Made by a program: the position numbers and the translations under genes | Notes under the pieces: model-generated | What the model was told of the DNA's origin: nothing | Databases searched by the model: none | What the model saw: the letters and a program-made list of their open reading frames with translations, nothing else | Source: Acidobacteriota bacterium | Lineage (GTDB): Bacteria; Acidobacteriota; UBA6911 | Assembly (NCBI GenBank): GCA_012719355.1 | Contig: JAAYAM010000159.1 | Coordinates: forward strand, 1 to 49,716 | Direction of reading: 5' to 3' | DNA length: 49,716 bases | Shown here: in pieces, positions 35,205-43,782 of the stretch | Position numbering within the stretch: the first letter of the stretch is position 1 | Layout: the number at the start of each line of letters is the position of its first letter

Positions 35205-36044
35205 ATGCAGATAGAATCGTTTCTCTACGGGCTTTTCGGACTCATAATCGGCAGTTTTCTTAATGTTTGCATCTACCGCATCCCCCGGCGGAAATCAATC
35301 GCCTTCCCCGGCTCCAGCTGCCCCGGGTGCGGCAAACCGATTCGCTTTTATGACAACATCCCGGTGCTTTCCTACCTGCTCCTGCGCGGCAAGTGCCGCG
35401 CTTGCGGCACAAGCATTTCCGTCCGGTATCCGCTGGTAGAACTCCTCACCGGACTGGTTTTCTTTGTCTGCTGGCAAAGCTGGGGTCTTTCGTCTGCGAC
35501 ATTCGTCAATTCACTTTTCCTGGCAATTGTCATTACCCTGTCATTCATCGACTCCCATCACCAGATCCTGCCTAACGTGATCACACTGCCGGGACTGGCG
35601 GCAGGCATCCTGCTGAGCCCGCTTCAGCTGTTTTCGTTCTACTCCGACGGCGTTACCGCCAGGATCGCGTCTGCGCTGTCGCCCGGCAATCCGTTTGCCG
35701 CCCTTCCATGGACGGGTTCTCTCCTGGGCGCCCTTATCGGAGGCGGAAGTCTTCTCCTGGTGGGAGTGGGTTACCTCAGGCTGCGAAAGAGACAGGGGCT
35801 TGGGATGGGAGACGTGAAAATGATGGCTATGGTCGGCGCATTCCTTGGCTGGCCGCTTGCACTCCTGACGATTTTTGCCGGATCTGTCCTGGGAACAATC
35901 GTCGGAATCTTCATGATCGTTTTCCGTCAGAGCAACCTTCAGACAAAGCTGCCTTTCGGAGTCTTCCTGGGAATAGCCTCTGCACTTATGCTCTTCTACG
36001 GCCTACCGTTCCTTTCCTGGTACCTCGGATCGTTCCGGATCTGA
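35205..36044 (+). CDS. pilD: Prepilin peptidase (type 4 prepilin-processing enzyme)
   Basis: Inner-membrane aspartate protease that cleaves the leader of type IV pilin-like proteins and N-methylates the new first residue. The 279-residue product has the N-terminal methylase segment with two CxxC pairs (CPGCG and CRACG, about residues 40-67), PLVELLTG, and several membrane helices. The catalytic Asp residues lie in SFIDSHHQILPN and in GMGDVKMM. The start codon lacks a Shine-Dalgarno. A pseudopilin gene follows on the same strand, giving it a local substrate. Confidence 0.95.
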   Translation: MQIESFLYGLFGLIIGSFLNVCIYRIPRRKSIAFPGSSCPGCGKPIRFYDNIPVLSYLLLRGKCRACGTSISVRYPLVELLTGLVFFVCWQSWGLSSATFVNSLFLAIVITLSFIDSHHQILPNVITLPGLAAGILLSPLQLFSFYSDGVTARIASALSPGNPFAALPWTGSLLGALIGGGSLLLVGVGYLRLRKRQGLGMGDVKMMAMVGAFLGWPLALLTIFAGSVLGTIVGIFMIVFRQSNLQTKLPFGVFLGIASALMLFYGLPFLSWYLGSFRI

Positions 36045-36102
36045 TTGCCTTGTCTTCCGGCATTTCCTTGGCTCAAAAACGGGGAGGGGCAATTACATAT
36101 GC

Positions 36103-36546
36103 ATGAGCAGAACACAGGCAGGCTTCAGCCTTACGGAACTTGTCATCGTGACGGCCTGCACAGCTACGCTGCTTTGCGCCGCCGTCCCGAATATCCACCA
36201 TCTGAACAAGGCATGGCTGCTCTGGGGAGAGGTGAGGTCGCTCGAACAATCATTGCAGTGGGGGAAAATGCACGCGATCTCGGCCAACACTCCGATGCTC
36301 TTCGAGGTCGATACCGAGCAGCAACGCTATTGCTGGACTGATCCCGTAACCGGTCGCTCCTACCTGGAGTCGGAGCGACGGCTTGCCCGCGGCGTCGAAA
36401 TCACCTCCTGCCCGAAGCGTCCGCTCCGCTTTTACCAGCATGGGAACGCGGCGCCCGCCGGCACCTACAGGATAGAAGGGATGGCAGGTTCGTACTCCGT
36501 GATCGTCAGCCCGGGAGGCAGAATCCGGATCCAGAAGAACTCCTGA
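36103..36546 (+). CDS. GspH/FimT-like minor pseudopilin
   Basis: A 147-residue protein with a type IV prepilin leader: the first seven residues end in Gly, followed by FSLTELVIVTAC with Glu at mature position 5 and a single hydrophobic helix. The C-terminal region is a small beta-rich globular domain (GVEITSCPKRPLRF, TYRIEGMAG) as in FimT/GspH. PilD cleavage after Gly7 is predicted. A GGGGAGGGG stretch lies about 12 bases before the ATG. It probably primes or tips a type IV pilus or secretion pseudopilus, together with the two later minor pilins. Confidence 0.8.
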   Translation: MSRTQAGFSLTELVIVTACTATLLCAAVPNIHHLNKAWLLWGEVRSLEQSLQWGKMHAISANTPMLFEVDTEQQRYCWTDPVTGRSYLESERRLARGVEITSCPKRPLRFYQHGNAAPAGTYRIEGMAGSYSVIVSPGGRIRIQKNS

Positions 36547-36548
36547 CG

Positions 36549-37592
36549 TTATCGTGTCAGCTCGATCAGTCTCTCGAGGCAGGACAGAGCTCTTCCGGAG
36601 GCGATTGATTCCCTTGCGAGCTGGATCCCCTCGCGAAGCCCGGAAGCTTTGCCGCCCACTACGAGTCCGGCGGCCGCATTCAGAAGAACGACATTCTGCC
36701 GGGGTCCGCCGCGATTGGAGAGAATTTCGTGAATAATGACCGCGTTCTCTTTGGCGTCGCCTCCCTGAATCGCGCTGATCGGAGCGCGGGCGATACCGAA
36801 ATCCTCCGGGGTCACGTAGTAGGTCCTGACTTCTCCGTCGCGCACTTCGGAAATCTTGCTCTCTCCCGTAATCGTGATCTCGTCGAGTCCGTCGGAGCCG
36901 TGAACTACAAACGCGCGCTCAGTTCCGAGTTCGCACAGGACCTGCGCCATCACTTCCGTCAGATCTTCGTTGTACACGCCGAGAACCTGGGCGGTCGCCC
37001 GGGCGGGATTACAGATAGGGCCGAGCAGATTGAATACGGTCCGGATCTTCATTTCACGACGGGCGAGAACCACAAAACGCATCGCGTCATGCAGCAGGGG
37101 GGCGTAAAGAAAACCGATCCCGACCTCGTCTATGCATCGGGCGACGGCATCCGCCGGAATGTCGATCCTGATTCCGAGGGCCTCCACTACGTCGGCGCTT
37201 CCGCAGAGGCTGGAGACGCTCCGGTTTCCGTGTTTTGCAACCCTTACTCCGGCGCCCGCCACCACGAAAGCGGTCGCGGTAGAAATGTTGAAGGTGCCGG
37301 TTGCATCCCCGCCGGTTCCGCAGGTGTCCACCAGCATCTCCCTGTCCGTGCCCGAGAACGATGCATTAACCGCGGACCTGGGACGCACGGGCGACGCTTT
37401 CTCGCGAATCACCTTCGCAAAACCGATCAGTTCATCGACCGTCTCGGCCTTCATCCGCAGTGCCGTCAAAAAGGAAGCGATCTGCGCATCCGTCGCCTTG
37501 CCGGTCATGATTTCGTTCATGATCGATTCGGCTTCGGAAAGGCTGAGATGCTGCCCCTCAACGACTCTCTTGATTCCGTCAACGATATGCAT
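36549..37592 (-). CDS. trpD: Anthranilate phosphoribosyltransferase
   Basis: Second step of tryptophan synthesis: joins anthranilate to PRPP. The 347-residue product has the N-terminal helical domain (LSLSEAESIMNEIM), then CGTGGDATGTFNISTA and KHGNRSVSSLCGSADV for PRPP and anthranilate, and the C-terminal phosphoribosyl fold. ATG 37592 (MHIVDGIKR) is preferred over 37634 because the family starts there. It lies antisense between minor pilin genes, two bases from the GspH-like stop, and no other trp gene is near. Its own promoter must lie in the short gap at 37593-37690. Confidence 0.95.
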   Translation of the reverse strand: MHIVDGIKRVVEGQHLSLSEAESIMNEIMTGKATDAQIASFLTALRMKAETVDELIGFAKVIREKASPVRPRSAVNASFSGTDREMLVDTCGTGGDATGTFNISTATAFVVAGAGVRVAKHGNRSVSSLCGSADVVEALGIRIDIPADAVARCIDEVGIGFLYAPLLHDAMRFVVLARREMKIRTVFNLLGPICNPARATAQVLGVYNEDLTEVMAQVLCELGTERAFVVHGSDGLDEITITGESKISEVRDGEVRTYYVTPEDFGIARAPISAIQGGDAKENAVIIHEILSNRGGPRQNVVLLNAAAGLVVGGKASGLREGIQLARESIASGRALSCLERLIELTR

Positions 37593-37690
37593 TTCGCGAG
37601 TATATCCGGATCGGGAACAAGAAACCAGTTTCATTGCGCAACTCGCGTCTCAAGAATCCGGCGTTAATGCCGATGAGATAAAGGGGTGTT

Positions 37691-38170
37691 ATGGCTATGC
37701 AGTGCAGGGACTGTTTCAACGAATCGGAGGGATTCGGCCTTATCGAAATCAGCGTCGCTCTCTTTCTGCTGGCTTTCGGGCTCCTGGCCGCCGGACAGAT
37801 GCTGTTCGTTGCGACAGCATCGAATTCCCTCGCCCGCTCCATTGGGACCGCAGCCCTTGAGGGGCAGTCCAGAATGGAGTCCCTTGCTGCGTCTTACCGG
37901 CACGATCCGGCTGTGGCGGATCTTTCGCCCGGGAACCACGGCCCGTTTTATACGCAGGTGGAGAATCCGAACAACCGAACCGTGCTCAACCGATACGAAA
38001 CAGTCTGGAGCGTCAGCGTCATCCCGGACCCGAGGCCGGGCAAGCTGATGGACACGAAGCTCGTGACGGTCACAGTCACTCCGGCACTGGCTGACGGTGT
38101 GCACAACCGAAAGCCTCTGTTGAACAAATCTTTCAGTCTTACAACCGTTCTCAGTCCGGCGGCAGAATGA
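37691..38170 (+). CDS. PilV-like minor pseudopilin
   Basis: A 159-residue protein. The prepilin leader ends at Gly14, followed by FGLIEISVALFLLAFGLL with Glu at mature position 5 and one membrane helix. The remainder is a variable beta-rich head. AAGGGG precedes the ATG by about 4 bases. It overlaps the next pseudopilin gene by the ATGA junction and is predicted to be processed by PilD. It belongs with the GspH-like protein from which trpD separates it. Confidence 0.75.
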   Translation: MAMQCRDCFNESEGFGLIEISVALFLLAFGLLAAGQMLFVATASNSLARSIGTAALEGQSRMESLAASYRHDPAVADLSPGNHGPFYTQVENPNNRTVLNRYETVWSVSVIPDPRPGKLMDTKLVTVTVTPALADGVHNRKPLLNKSFSLTTVLSPAAE

Positions 38171-38793
38171 AGAACTCACTGGATGCTTCAGACGAAGCGG
38201 GATTCACCCTTGCGGAACTGATGATATCGATGCTGATATTTCTTGTCCTGTCCTCCGGCGTGTTTGCTCTCATCATCGAGATGGAACGTGCCGCGGGCTA
38301 TCAGGCCGAGGTACAGGCAGTGCTCAACAATTCCCGACTCGCAATTCAGACAGTCGGCCGCCTTTTGCGGCAGGCCGGGAACGATCCGGGGAACAGCGGC
38401 CTGGCGGGCATCACGATAGTCAGCCCATCCGAATTGCGCGTCCGCGCGGACATTACCGGGTCGGCAGGAGCAGGCAATCCGGACAAAGGAGATCCGGATG
38501 GAGACACCGTCGATTCGGGAGAAGATGTCACGATCAGGTACAACAGCGCCGGCAGGTCTCTGGAACTTGTCCCCGATGGAGGCCCCGCCCAGATAGTGGC
38601 CCTGGATATCTCGGATGTGAGATTCGACTACTACGACTCCAGTGGAAGCACGACGTCCAACAGTGCCGACGTGCGCAGGATCGGGGTTTCCGTTTCGGGT
38701 TCGGCAACGACTCCTGATCCCCGCTCGCGCCAGGTCTTTGCCGTCACCCTCTCGAGCGAGTTCCATGTCCAGAACCAGTGGGCTGGTTTATGA
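38167..38793 (+). CDS. PilW-like minor pseudopilin
   Basis: A 208-residue protein with a prepilin leader ending at Gly12, followed by FTLAELMISMLIFLVLSSGV with Glu at mature position 5. The head domain is rich in Ser, Gly and Asp, with a segment DKGDPDGDTVDSGEDV that resembles a Ca-binding or flexible loop. It starts inside the end of the PilV-like gene (ATGA overlap). No pilX or pilY1 gene follows. Confidence 0.75.
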   Translation: MKNSLDASDEAGFTLAELMISMLIFLVLSSGVFALIIEMERAAGYQAEVQAVLNNSRLAIQTVGRLLRQAGNDPGNSGLAGITIVSPSELRVRADITGSAGAGNPDKGDPDGDTVDSGEDVTIRYNSAGRSLELVPDGGPAQIVALDISDVRFDYYDSSGSTTSNSADVRRIGVSVSGSATTPDPRSRQVFAVTLSSEFHVQNQWAGL

Positions 38794-38835
38794 TCTATGT
38801 ACTTATGCACTAAAGAAAAGCAACGAGGTGGCAAA

Positions 38836-39372
38836 ATGCGAAAGTGCGCTGCAGTATTGGTGATGATGTTGCTGCCGGCGATCGCCGTATATTCGCAATC
38901 GCTGGCGGATCTTGCAAACAAGGAGAGGGAGAGGCGGCAGGCAATCAGCAACGACAAGGTGATTACACCCGACGAGGTGGCGAAGTTCAGTACCGGTCCA
39001 TCGAAATCGGAGCCTGACGCGGAACCTGAAGAGCCGGCATCGAAGGAAGAATCCGGTGTGACCGCCGTCGAGCCCGTCGACTTTCAGGGGAGAACGGAAA
39101 GCTACTGGCGCAAAACGATGGCCGACGCCCGGAAGAAAGTGGAGGATCTCGAAAGGGAGGCGAATGTCATCACCCTGCGGATTTCCGACCTGCAGAACAA
39201 GTTCTACAGTGAAGACAATGGATTCGCCCGCGAGGGAATACAGAGGGAACTACAGAAGAGCTACTACGAACAGGACAAGAACAAGGAAGAGCTGGCAAAA
39301 GCAAAAGAAGCGCTCCGGGACCTCCAGAACGAAGCGCGCAAGAGCGGGGCGCTTCCCGGATGGATCGAGTGA
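38836..39372 (+). CDS. Exported coiled-coil protein of unknown function
   Basis: A 178-residue protein with a signal peptide (residues 1-22, VYSQSLADL following). A charged, Glu/Lys-rich helical body with a long coiled coil from about residue 85 to the end (KVEDLEREANVITLRISDLQ and onward) makes up most of the mature part. I start at ATG 38836, with GAGGTGG just before it. It follows the PilW-like gene on the same strand by about 40 bases, so it may be a periplasmic partner of the pilin set, but nothing proves this. No family is recognised. Confidence 0.6.
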   Translation: MRKCAAVLVMMLLPAIAVYSQSLADLANKERERRQAISNDKVITPDEVAKFSTGPSKSEPDAEPEEPASKEESGVTAVEPVDFQGRTESYWRKTMADARKKVEDLEREANVITLRISDLQNKFYSEDNGFAREGIQRELQKSYYEQDKNKEELAKAKEALRDLQNEARKSGALPGWIE

Positions 39373-39381
39373 GCGTCGGAA

Positions 39382-40086
39382 CTATGCTGCATTGGCCGTC
39401 AGGAGCACCGCCACTCCCCCGGTCAGCAGGAGGCATTCCACATCAGTGAAACCGGCGCTTTCGACCCGTTTCTTCAATTGATCCGCGGCAGGAAAGGTCT
39501 GGACGCTCGAGGGGAGATACCGGTACGGGCCGTTGACTCCCGATATCAACTTTCCTATTCCTGGAAGCAGGTGCAGGAAATATCCCCTGTAAAGGCGGGA
39601 GACAAGCGGTCCGCCGGGCATCCCGAATTCCAGAAATCCCATCACACCACGGGGACGGAGCACGCGACGCATCTCCCTGAGACCGCCGTCGATATCAGCC
39701 AGGTTTCTCAACACAAACGCGGAGACGACTATATCGAACGTCCCGTCTGCAAACGGAAGGGCAAGGGCATCGCCCTCGAGCAGCAGAACAGACCTGCGGC
39801 TCTTCTCTCTCACCTTCCGCATGGCCAGCTGGAGCATGGGATGGCAGAAGTCGCATCCGACCACCGGACCCAGTCTCGAAAATGAAAGCGACAGGTCGCC
39901 GGTACCGCATCCTACATCAAGGATGCGTGGAACAGGCGACGGAATCCTTCTTTCGATTTCCCGCACGCAGGCTTCTCTCCACCTGCGGTCAAGATTCGCC
40001 GACAGAAAATGGTTCAGGAAGTCGTACCGTTTTGCTATCGAGCCAAACATATCGCGCACTCTGCGCGACTTCTCGTTCTCGTCCAT
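39382..40086 (-). CDS. menG: Demethylmenaquinone/ubiquinone C-methyltransferase
   Basis: SAM-dependent methyltransferase (UbiE/MenG family) that methylates demethylmenaquinone, the last step of quinone synthesis. The 234-residue product has the family start VRDMFGSIAKRYDFLNHFLS, motif I RILDVGCGTGDLSL, then DIVVSAFVLRNLADI and REMRRVLRPRGVM. It starts one base after the aroB stop. Which quinone is made cannot be told from this gene; menaquinone is likely in this group. Confidence 0.93.
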   Translation of the reverse strand: MDENEKSRRVRDMFGSIAKRYDFLNHFLSANLDRRWREACVREIERRIPSPVPRILDVGCGTGDLSLSFSRLGPVVGCDFCHPMLQLAMRKVREKSRRSVLLLEGDALALPFADGTFDIVVSAFVLRNLADIDGGLREMRRVLRPRGVMGFLEFGMPGGPLVSRLYRGYFLHLLPGIGKLISGVNGPYRYLPSSVQTFPAADQLKKRVESAGFTDVECLLLTGGVAVLLTANAA

Positions 40087-40087
40087 G

Positions 40088-41194
40088 CTATGTACGTCCG
40101 GCCGTGTTGGCAGAGAGAAAACTCTTCAGGAAGCGTTTGAGAGAAACGGGATCGATCCGGCTTTGGATTTCGGCCTCGCCGGGATTGCGCAGAAGCACCA
40201 TCCGGATGTCTCCCGCAAGAAATTTCTTATCGCGGGCAAGAGCACTCCACAGATCGCGTAATGAGATTCCCTGCAGCGAGGGAAGGCGGCCTGTACGATG
40301 CACAAGCTGCGCCAGCCTGTCGGCTTCTCCCGAATCCATCGTGCCCAGTTCCTTTCCATACTCGAGGGCGGCGATCATTCCCCATGCGACAGCTTCTCCG
40401 TGTTTGAACCGCCTGTAGTCGGTTGCTGTTTCGAAGGCGTGGCCGATCGTATGGCCGAAATTCAGGATCGTGCGCAATCCGCCTTCTTTCTCGTCGAGCG
40501 AAACCACCTCAGCCTTGATCTTCGCTGCTTCCCCGACAATGTGCTCCATCTGCTGCGATTCACACGCCAGGATTGCGGGGAGATTCCGCTCCAGGTAGCG
40601 CAATAGCGATTTGGAACGAATGGCTGCGCTCTTGATGATTTCCTGGAGCCCTGAGACCAGTTCGCGTTTCGGCAAAGTCTTCAGGACTTCGGGATCGGTC
40701 AGCACCGCGGCGGGCTGGTGGAACGCGCCGATAAGGTTCTTCCCTTCCGCCACATTGATCCCGACCTTGCCGCCGATGGAGCTGTCCACCTGAGAAAGAA
40801 GGGTCGTCGGTGCCATGACACATGGAATTCCCCGCATGAAGGTGGCGGCGGCAAACCCCGCGATATCTCCGACAACGCCGCCGCCGAATGCGAGGACCCA
40901 CGATCCGCGGTCCGCGTGCGCCCGGAACATCCCCCGGTAAATCTTCATCAGGGTTGAATGGTTTTTGTATCTCTCGCCGTCGCCTATGTGTATGACCGGC
41001 ACCCGGCCGTACTCCTGCTGCAATGATCTCATCAGGGTCGAGCCGTGAAGACGCCACACTCGGGCGTTTGAGACGACAATGGGGGCCTGCGTAAACTCGA
41101 GGCTTTTCAACAGAGGGCCGGCCGTGGCAACTACCCCCTGCCCTATCATGATGGGGTATTTTCGTTCAGCGAGATCGACGTAAACCTTTTTCAA
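40088..41194 (-). CDS. aroB: 3-dehydroquinate synthase
   Basis: Second shikimate-pathway enzyme: turns DAHP into 3-dehydroquinate using NAD and a metal. The 368-residue product has the NAD segment GDGERYKNHSTL, FGGGVVGDIAGFAAATFMRG, and the substrate loop PTTLLSQVDSSIGGKVGIN. The metal site includes NFGHTIGHAFE with the two His residues. The start is TTG at 41194, which overlaps the preceding gene's stop as TTGA, with GGAGGAG 8 bases upstream; the ATG at 41266 lacks family support. Translational coupling to the M3-like gene is therefore likely. menG follows after one base. Confidence 0.95.
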   Translation of the reverse strand: MKKVYVDLAERKYPIMIGQGVVATAGPLLKSLEFTQAPIVVSNARVWRLHGSTLMRSLQQEYGRVPVIHIGDGERYKNHSTLMKIYRGMFRAHADRGSWVLAFGGGVVGDIAGFAAATFMRGIPCVMAPTTLLSQVDSSIGGKVGINVAEGKNLIGAFHQPAAVLTDPEVLKTLPKRELVSGLQEIIKSAAIRSKSLLRYLERNLPAILACESQQMEHIVGEAAKIKAEVVSLDEKEGGLRTILNFGHTIGHAFETATDYRRFKHGEAVAWGMIAALEYGKELGTMDSGEADRLAQLVHRTGRLPSLQGISLRDLWSALARDKKFLAGDIRMVLLRNPGEAEIQSRIDPVSLKRFLKSFLSANTAGRT

Positions 41195-42636
41195 GAGATC
41201 AACTCCTCCAACAGCCGCTCCGCCAGGATCCGCGGGGCGAGGCCGCCAAAGCCCAGTTCGCGGCACAATTCGTCAGCTCCATAGAGCTGGCCTGTCTCCC
41301 AGATCTCCTTGAGAAACCCTGAAGCCTGACGGCTGCTGATCCATCCTTTTCCATACCGGGTCCTGAGATACTCCCTCAGGACGGCTTCGAGCGCCCAACC
41401 GCGCAGATAGTCGGCGGACTCGAAGGCATCCATAAAATCTCCCAGCCACGCCTGCGGATTATGGCGCAGCCCGGTTGCGGATGTCATCAGCTCTGAATAA
41501 ATGTGCGGTGCATCGCCGGGCCCGTCCTCAAACAGCTTCAGCGCGAACCGAGTCTTTCCGACGCTACGGCGGACCAGGTAGATCCGGTGCAGTACCTGAA
41601 ACTGAAGGAACTGCTTCGGCTCCGCAAAACGCAGCCGTGCAAGGATCTGCGGTTCGAAGACGATGTTCTCGAGGAGAAAAGCGTATCCTTCCGAAAGGGC
41701 CTTGTCTCCCCACACTCGCGTCTCCACCGGGAGAGAAGGGCTCGTCCAGGCAAAATGACAGGCGTGGCCGTACTCATGGAGCAAGGCAGCGTAGTGCCTC
41801 GAGCCTTCGCCCGACGGCATTACGATCCTGATCTCGTCCGGAATCCTTACCGGAATACAGCAGGGCCGGCTGTCTCTTCCCTTCTGTTCCAGGTCGACGG
41901 AAATGACCTCCGGTTTCTCCGGCCGGATGTTCAGTTCGGACAAGATCGTGTCGACAAACGGAAGAAGGTTTCGCGCGGGGAAGAACTCCGGACGGTCGTT
42001 CCTGGTCTGCCAGAACGCCGTATCCCAGACGCCCGCCTCCGCGCATGATATTCCGAGTGAAGTCTCCAGCGAAACACGGAAGCGCCCGGCGAATTCCTCC
42101 TCAACCAGCGAGAGCACCTCTTCGAAGCTATTCAGCAGCGTGGCATAGTCGATACCACTTATTCCTTCCCTCGCCCTTGCGTAGTTTGCAAAGCCCAGCC
42201 TCGCAGCCACAGACTGCAGCCGTTCGAAATACCTGAGCCTGATTTCTTCGGTTTCTGCCAGTGCGTCTGCCTGCAGCCCGGCGAGTTTCCGTCTCTCGTC
42301 CGCATCCGGTTCACTTCTCAACCGCGAAACAGACCGGATCGACTCGAGAGCGGCTAGTTCCTCGTTCAGGCGAGCAAGCTGCAGTTCAAAGTGCTGGTCT
42401 GTGAGAAACGCTATGATCCGTCCCCAGCTCTTACGCCGGCTTTCAAATGATTCTGCGGTGCTCTTGAGTTCGGACTCGGCTTCGCGGATGGTGTCGAGGG
42501 AGAAAAGATCGGAGTACTCGGAATATACGGGTGTCAGTTCAAGCCGATCTTTCCGGCCGGAGAAGTAGTGGTACAACTCCCGGTCCAGCTTCTGCTCGAA
42601 TTCTTCCAGGCGTTTTCTGACGGTTTCTATCTGCAT
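41191..42636 (-). CDS. M3-like zinc metallopeptidase, oligopeptidase-type
   Basis: A 481-residue, mostly helical protein with the zincin motif ALLHEYGHACHF (His287, Glu288, His291) and a further Glu316 in LSEGYAFLLE, the expected third ligand spacing for M3/M32-like peptidases. Residues 1-140 form a long helical coiled-coil region. It is shorter than classical oligopeptidase F or thimet enzymes (about 600 residues). No signal peptide is present, so a cytosolic peptidase is likely. It sits between thiG and aroB, and its stop codon overlaps the aroB start. The biosynthetic neighbours give no clear hint of substrate. Confidence 0.72.
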   Translation of the reverse strand: MQIETVRKRLEEFEQKLDRELYHYFSGRKDRLELTPVYSEYSDLFSLDTIREAESELKSTAESFESRRKSWGRIIAFLTDQHFELQLARLNEELAALESIRSVSRLRSEPDADERRKLAGLQADALAETEEIRLRYFERLQSVAARLGFANYARAREGISGIDYATLLNSFEEVLSLVEEEFAGRFRVSLETSLGISCAEAGVWDTAFWQTRNDRPEFFPARNLLPFVDTILSELNIRPEKPEVISVDLEQKGRDSRPCCIPVRIPDEIRIVMPSGEGSRHYAALLHEYGHACHFAWTSPSLPVETRVWGDKALSEGYAFLLENIVFEPQILARLRFAEPKQFLQFQVLHRIYLVRRSVGKTRFALKLFEDGPGDAPHIYSELMTSATGLRHNPQAWLGDFMDAFESADYLRGWALEAVLREYLRTRYGKGWISSRQASGFLKEIWETGQLYGADELCRELGFGGLAPRILAERLLEELIS

Positions 42637-42667
42637 GCCGGGTTCCCGTTGGGAATCCCACCTCTTC

Positions 42668-43453
42668 TCAACGGGAGATTCCCTGGAGTGGGCTGCTGGC
42701 CGCGGCGTACATCTGCCTGGGGATACGTCCGGCCTTACTTGCTATTCTGCCGGCCTGGACCGCCAGCTTCATGGCTTCCGCCATAGCCACCGGATCCTGC
42801 GCTCCGGCGATCCCGGTGTTCATCAGCACGGCGTCGCAACCCAGTTCCATCGCGATCGCCGCATCTGAGGCCGTTCCCACTCCCGCATCCACGATGACGG
42901 GAACCGAAACACTTTCCAGAATTATCCTGATATTGGACGGATTCTGGATCCCCATCCCGGAGCCGATCGGAGCACCCAGAGGCATCACGGCTGCTGCACC
43001 CGCATCCTCCAGCTTCCTGGCCATAATGGGGTCGTCATTCGTGTACGGGAGGACCGTGAATCCCTCCTTCACAAGAGTCCTGGTGGCGGAGAGCAGAGCC
43101 TCCGTATCGGGGAAAAGAGTCTTCGGATCTCCGATGACTTCCAGTTTCACCCAGTCAGACAGCCCCGCTTCGCGGCCCATGAGCGCAGTCCTGACGGCGT
43201 CTTCCGCCGTATAGCACCCGGCAGTGTTCGGCAGCAGAGTGAACCGTTTCGTATCGACGTAGTCGAGAAGCGATTCGCTCGAGCGGTCCAGATTCACGCG
43301 CCGCACCGCGACCGTCACTATCTCGGCACCTGATTTTTCGAGCGCCTCTTTCATCAGTGGAAAGCTCAGGTATTTCCCTGTTCCCACGAGAAGACGTGAG
43401 CTGAACGAGCGCCCTCCCAGGATGAATCTGTCGTCTGATAGTGAATATGTCAT
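42668..43453 (-). CDS. thiG: Thiazole synthase
   Basis: Builds the thiazole phosphate of thiamine from DXP, the ThiS thiocarboxylate and dehydroglycine. The 261-residue product has the family pattern [20 protein letters not shown], the Schiff-base Lys in [11 protein letters not shown], and the phosphate loop [15 protein letters not shown] followed by [12 protein letters not shown]. It begins 24 bases after thiS. thiH or thiO is not in the window. A 9-bp hairpin (42643-42651 with 42669-42677) lies at the gene's end. Confidence 0.95.
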   Translation of the reverse strand: MTYSLSDDRFILGGRSFSSRLLVGTGKYLSFPLMKEALEKSGAEIVTVAVRRVNLDRSSESLLDYVDTKRFTLLPNTAGCYTAEDAVRTALMGREAGLSDWVKLEVIGDPKTLFPDTEALLSATRTLVKEGFTVLPYTNDDPIMARKLEDAGAAAVMPLGAPIGSGMGIQNPSNIRIILESVSVPVIVDAGVGTASDAAIAMELGCDAVLMNTGIAGAQDPVAMAEAMKLAVQAGRIASKAGRIPRQMYAAASSPLQGISR

Positions 43454-43477
43454 TTGGAAGCTCCGAAGAGTCGAGGG

Positions 43478-43678
43478 CTATCCCCCTCCCACGAATTGTA
43501 CGATTTCCACCCGGTCCCGATCCGATACAGGGGTGTGGTCCCAGTCTGCACGGCGGATAATCCTACGGTTAATCTCTACGGCAACGTGAGTCTCAACGAT
43601 TCCGAGGAGCTTAAGCAGCTCGCTCACGTTCGAGACCGGGAGGATGGTCCGGGTTTCACCATTTATTTCAAGCGTCAT
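43478..43678 (-). CDS. thiS: Sulfur carrier protein ThiS
   Basis: Ubiquitin-like protein whose C-terminal Gly is activated to a thiocarboxylate and gives sulfur to ThiG. The 66-residue product (MTLEINGETRT) ends VEIVQFVGGG with the required GlyGly. ATG 43678 is chosen because the beta-grasp fold begins there; in-frame ATG codons up to 43708 are alternatives. It is the first gene of a thiS-thiG pair. No TPP riboswitch (THI box) is visible in the short upstream gap. Confidence 0.9.
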   Translation of the reverse strand: MTLEINGETRTILPVSNVSELLKLLGIVETHVAVEINRRIIRRADWDHTPVSDRDRVEIVQFVGGG

Positions 43679-43782
43679 GCTATTCATTCGAAGCATCATC
43701 ATACGCACCGTGTTTCATGCAAATCAAGGTTTGACCCCTAAAATCTGTTGAATCCATTTTGCTTTTGTTATCCTGATACGTG

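Noticed and set aside
43679-43782. TPP riboswitch before thiS-thiG
   Set aside because: The gap is only about 100 bases and none of the conserved THI-box elements is visible.
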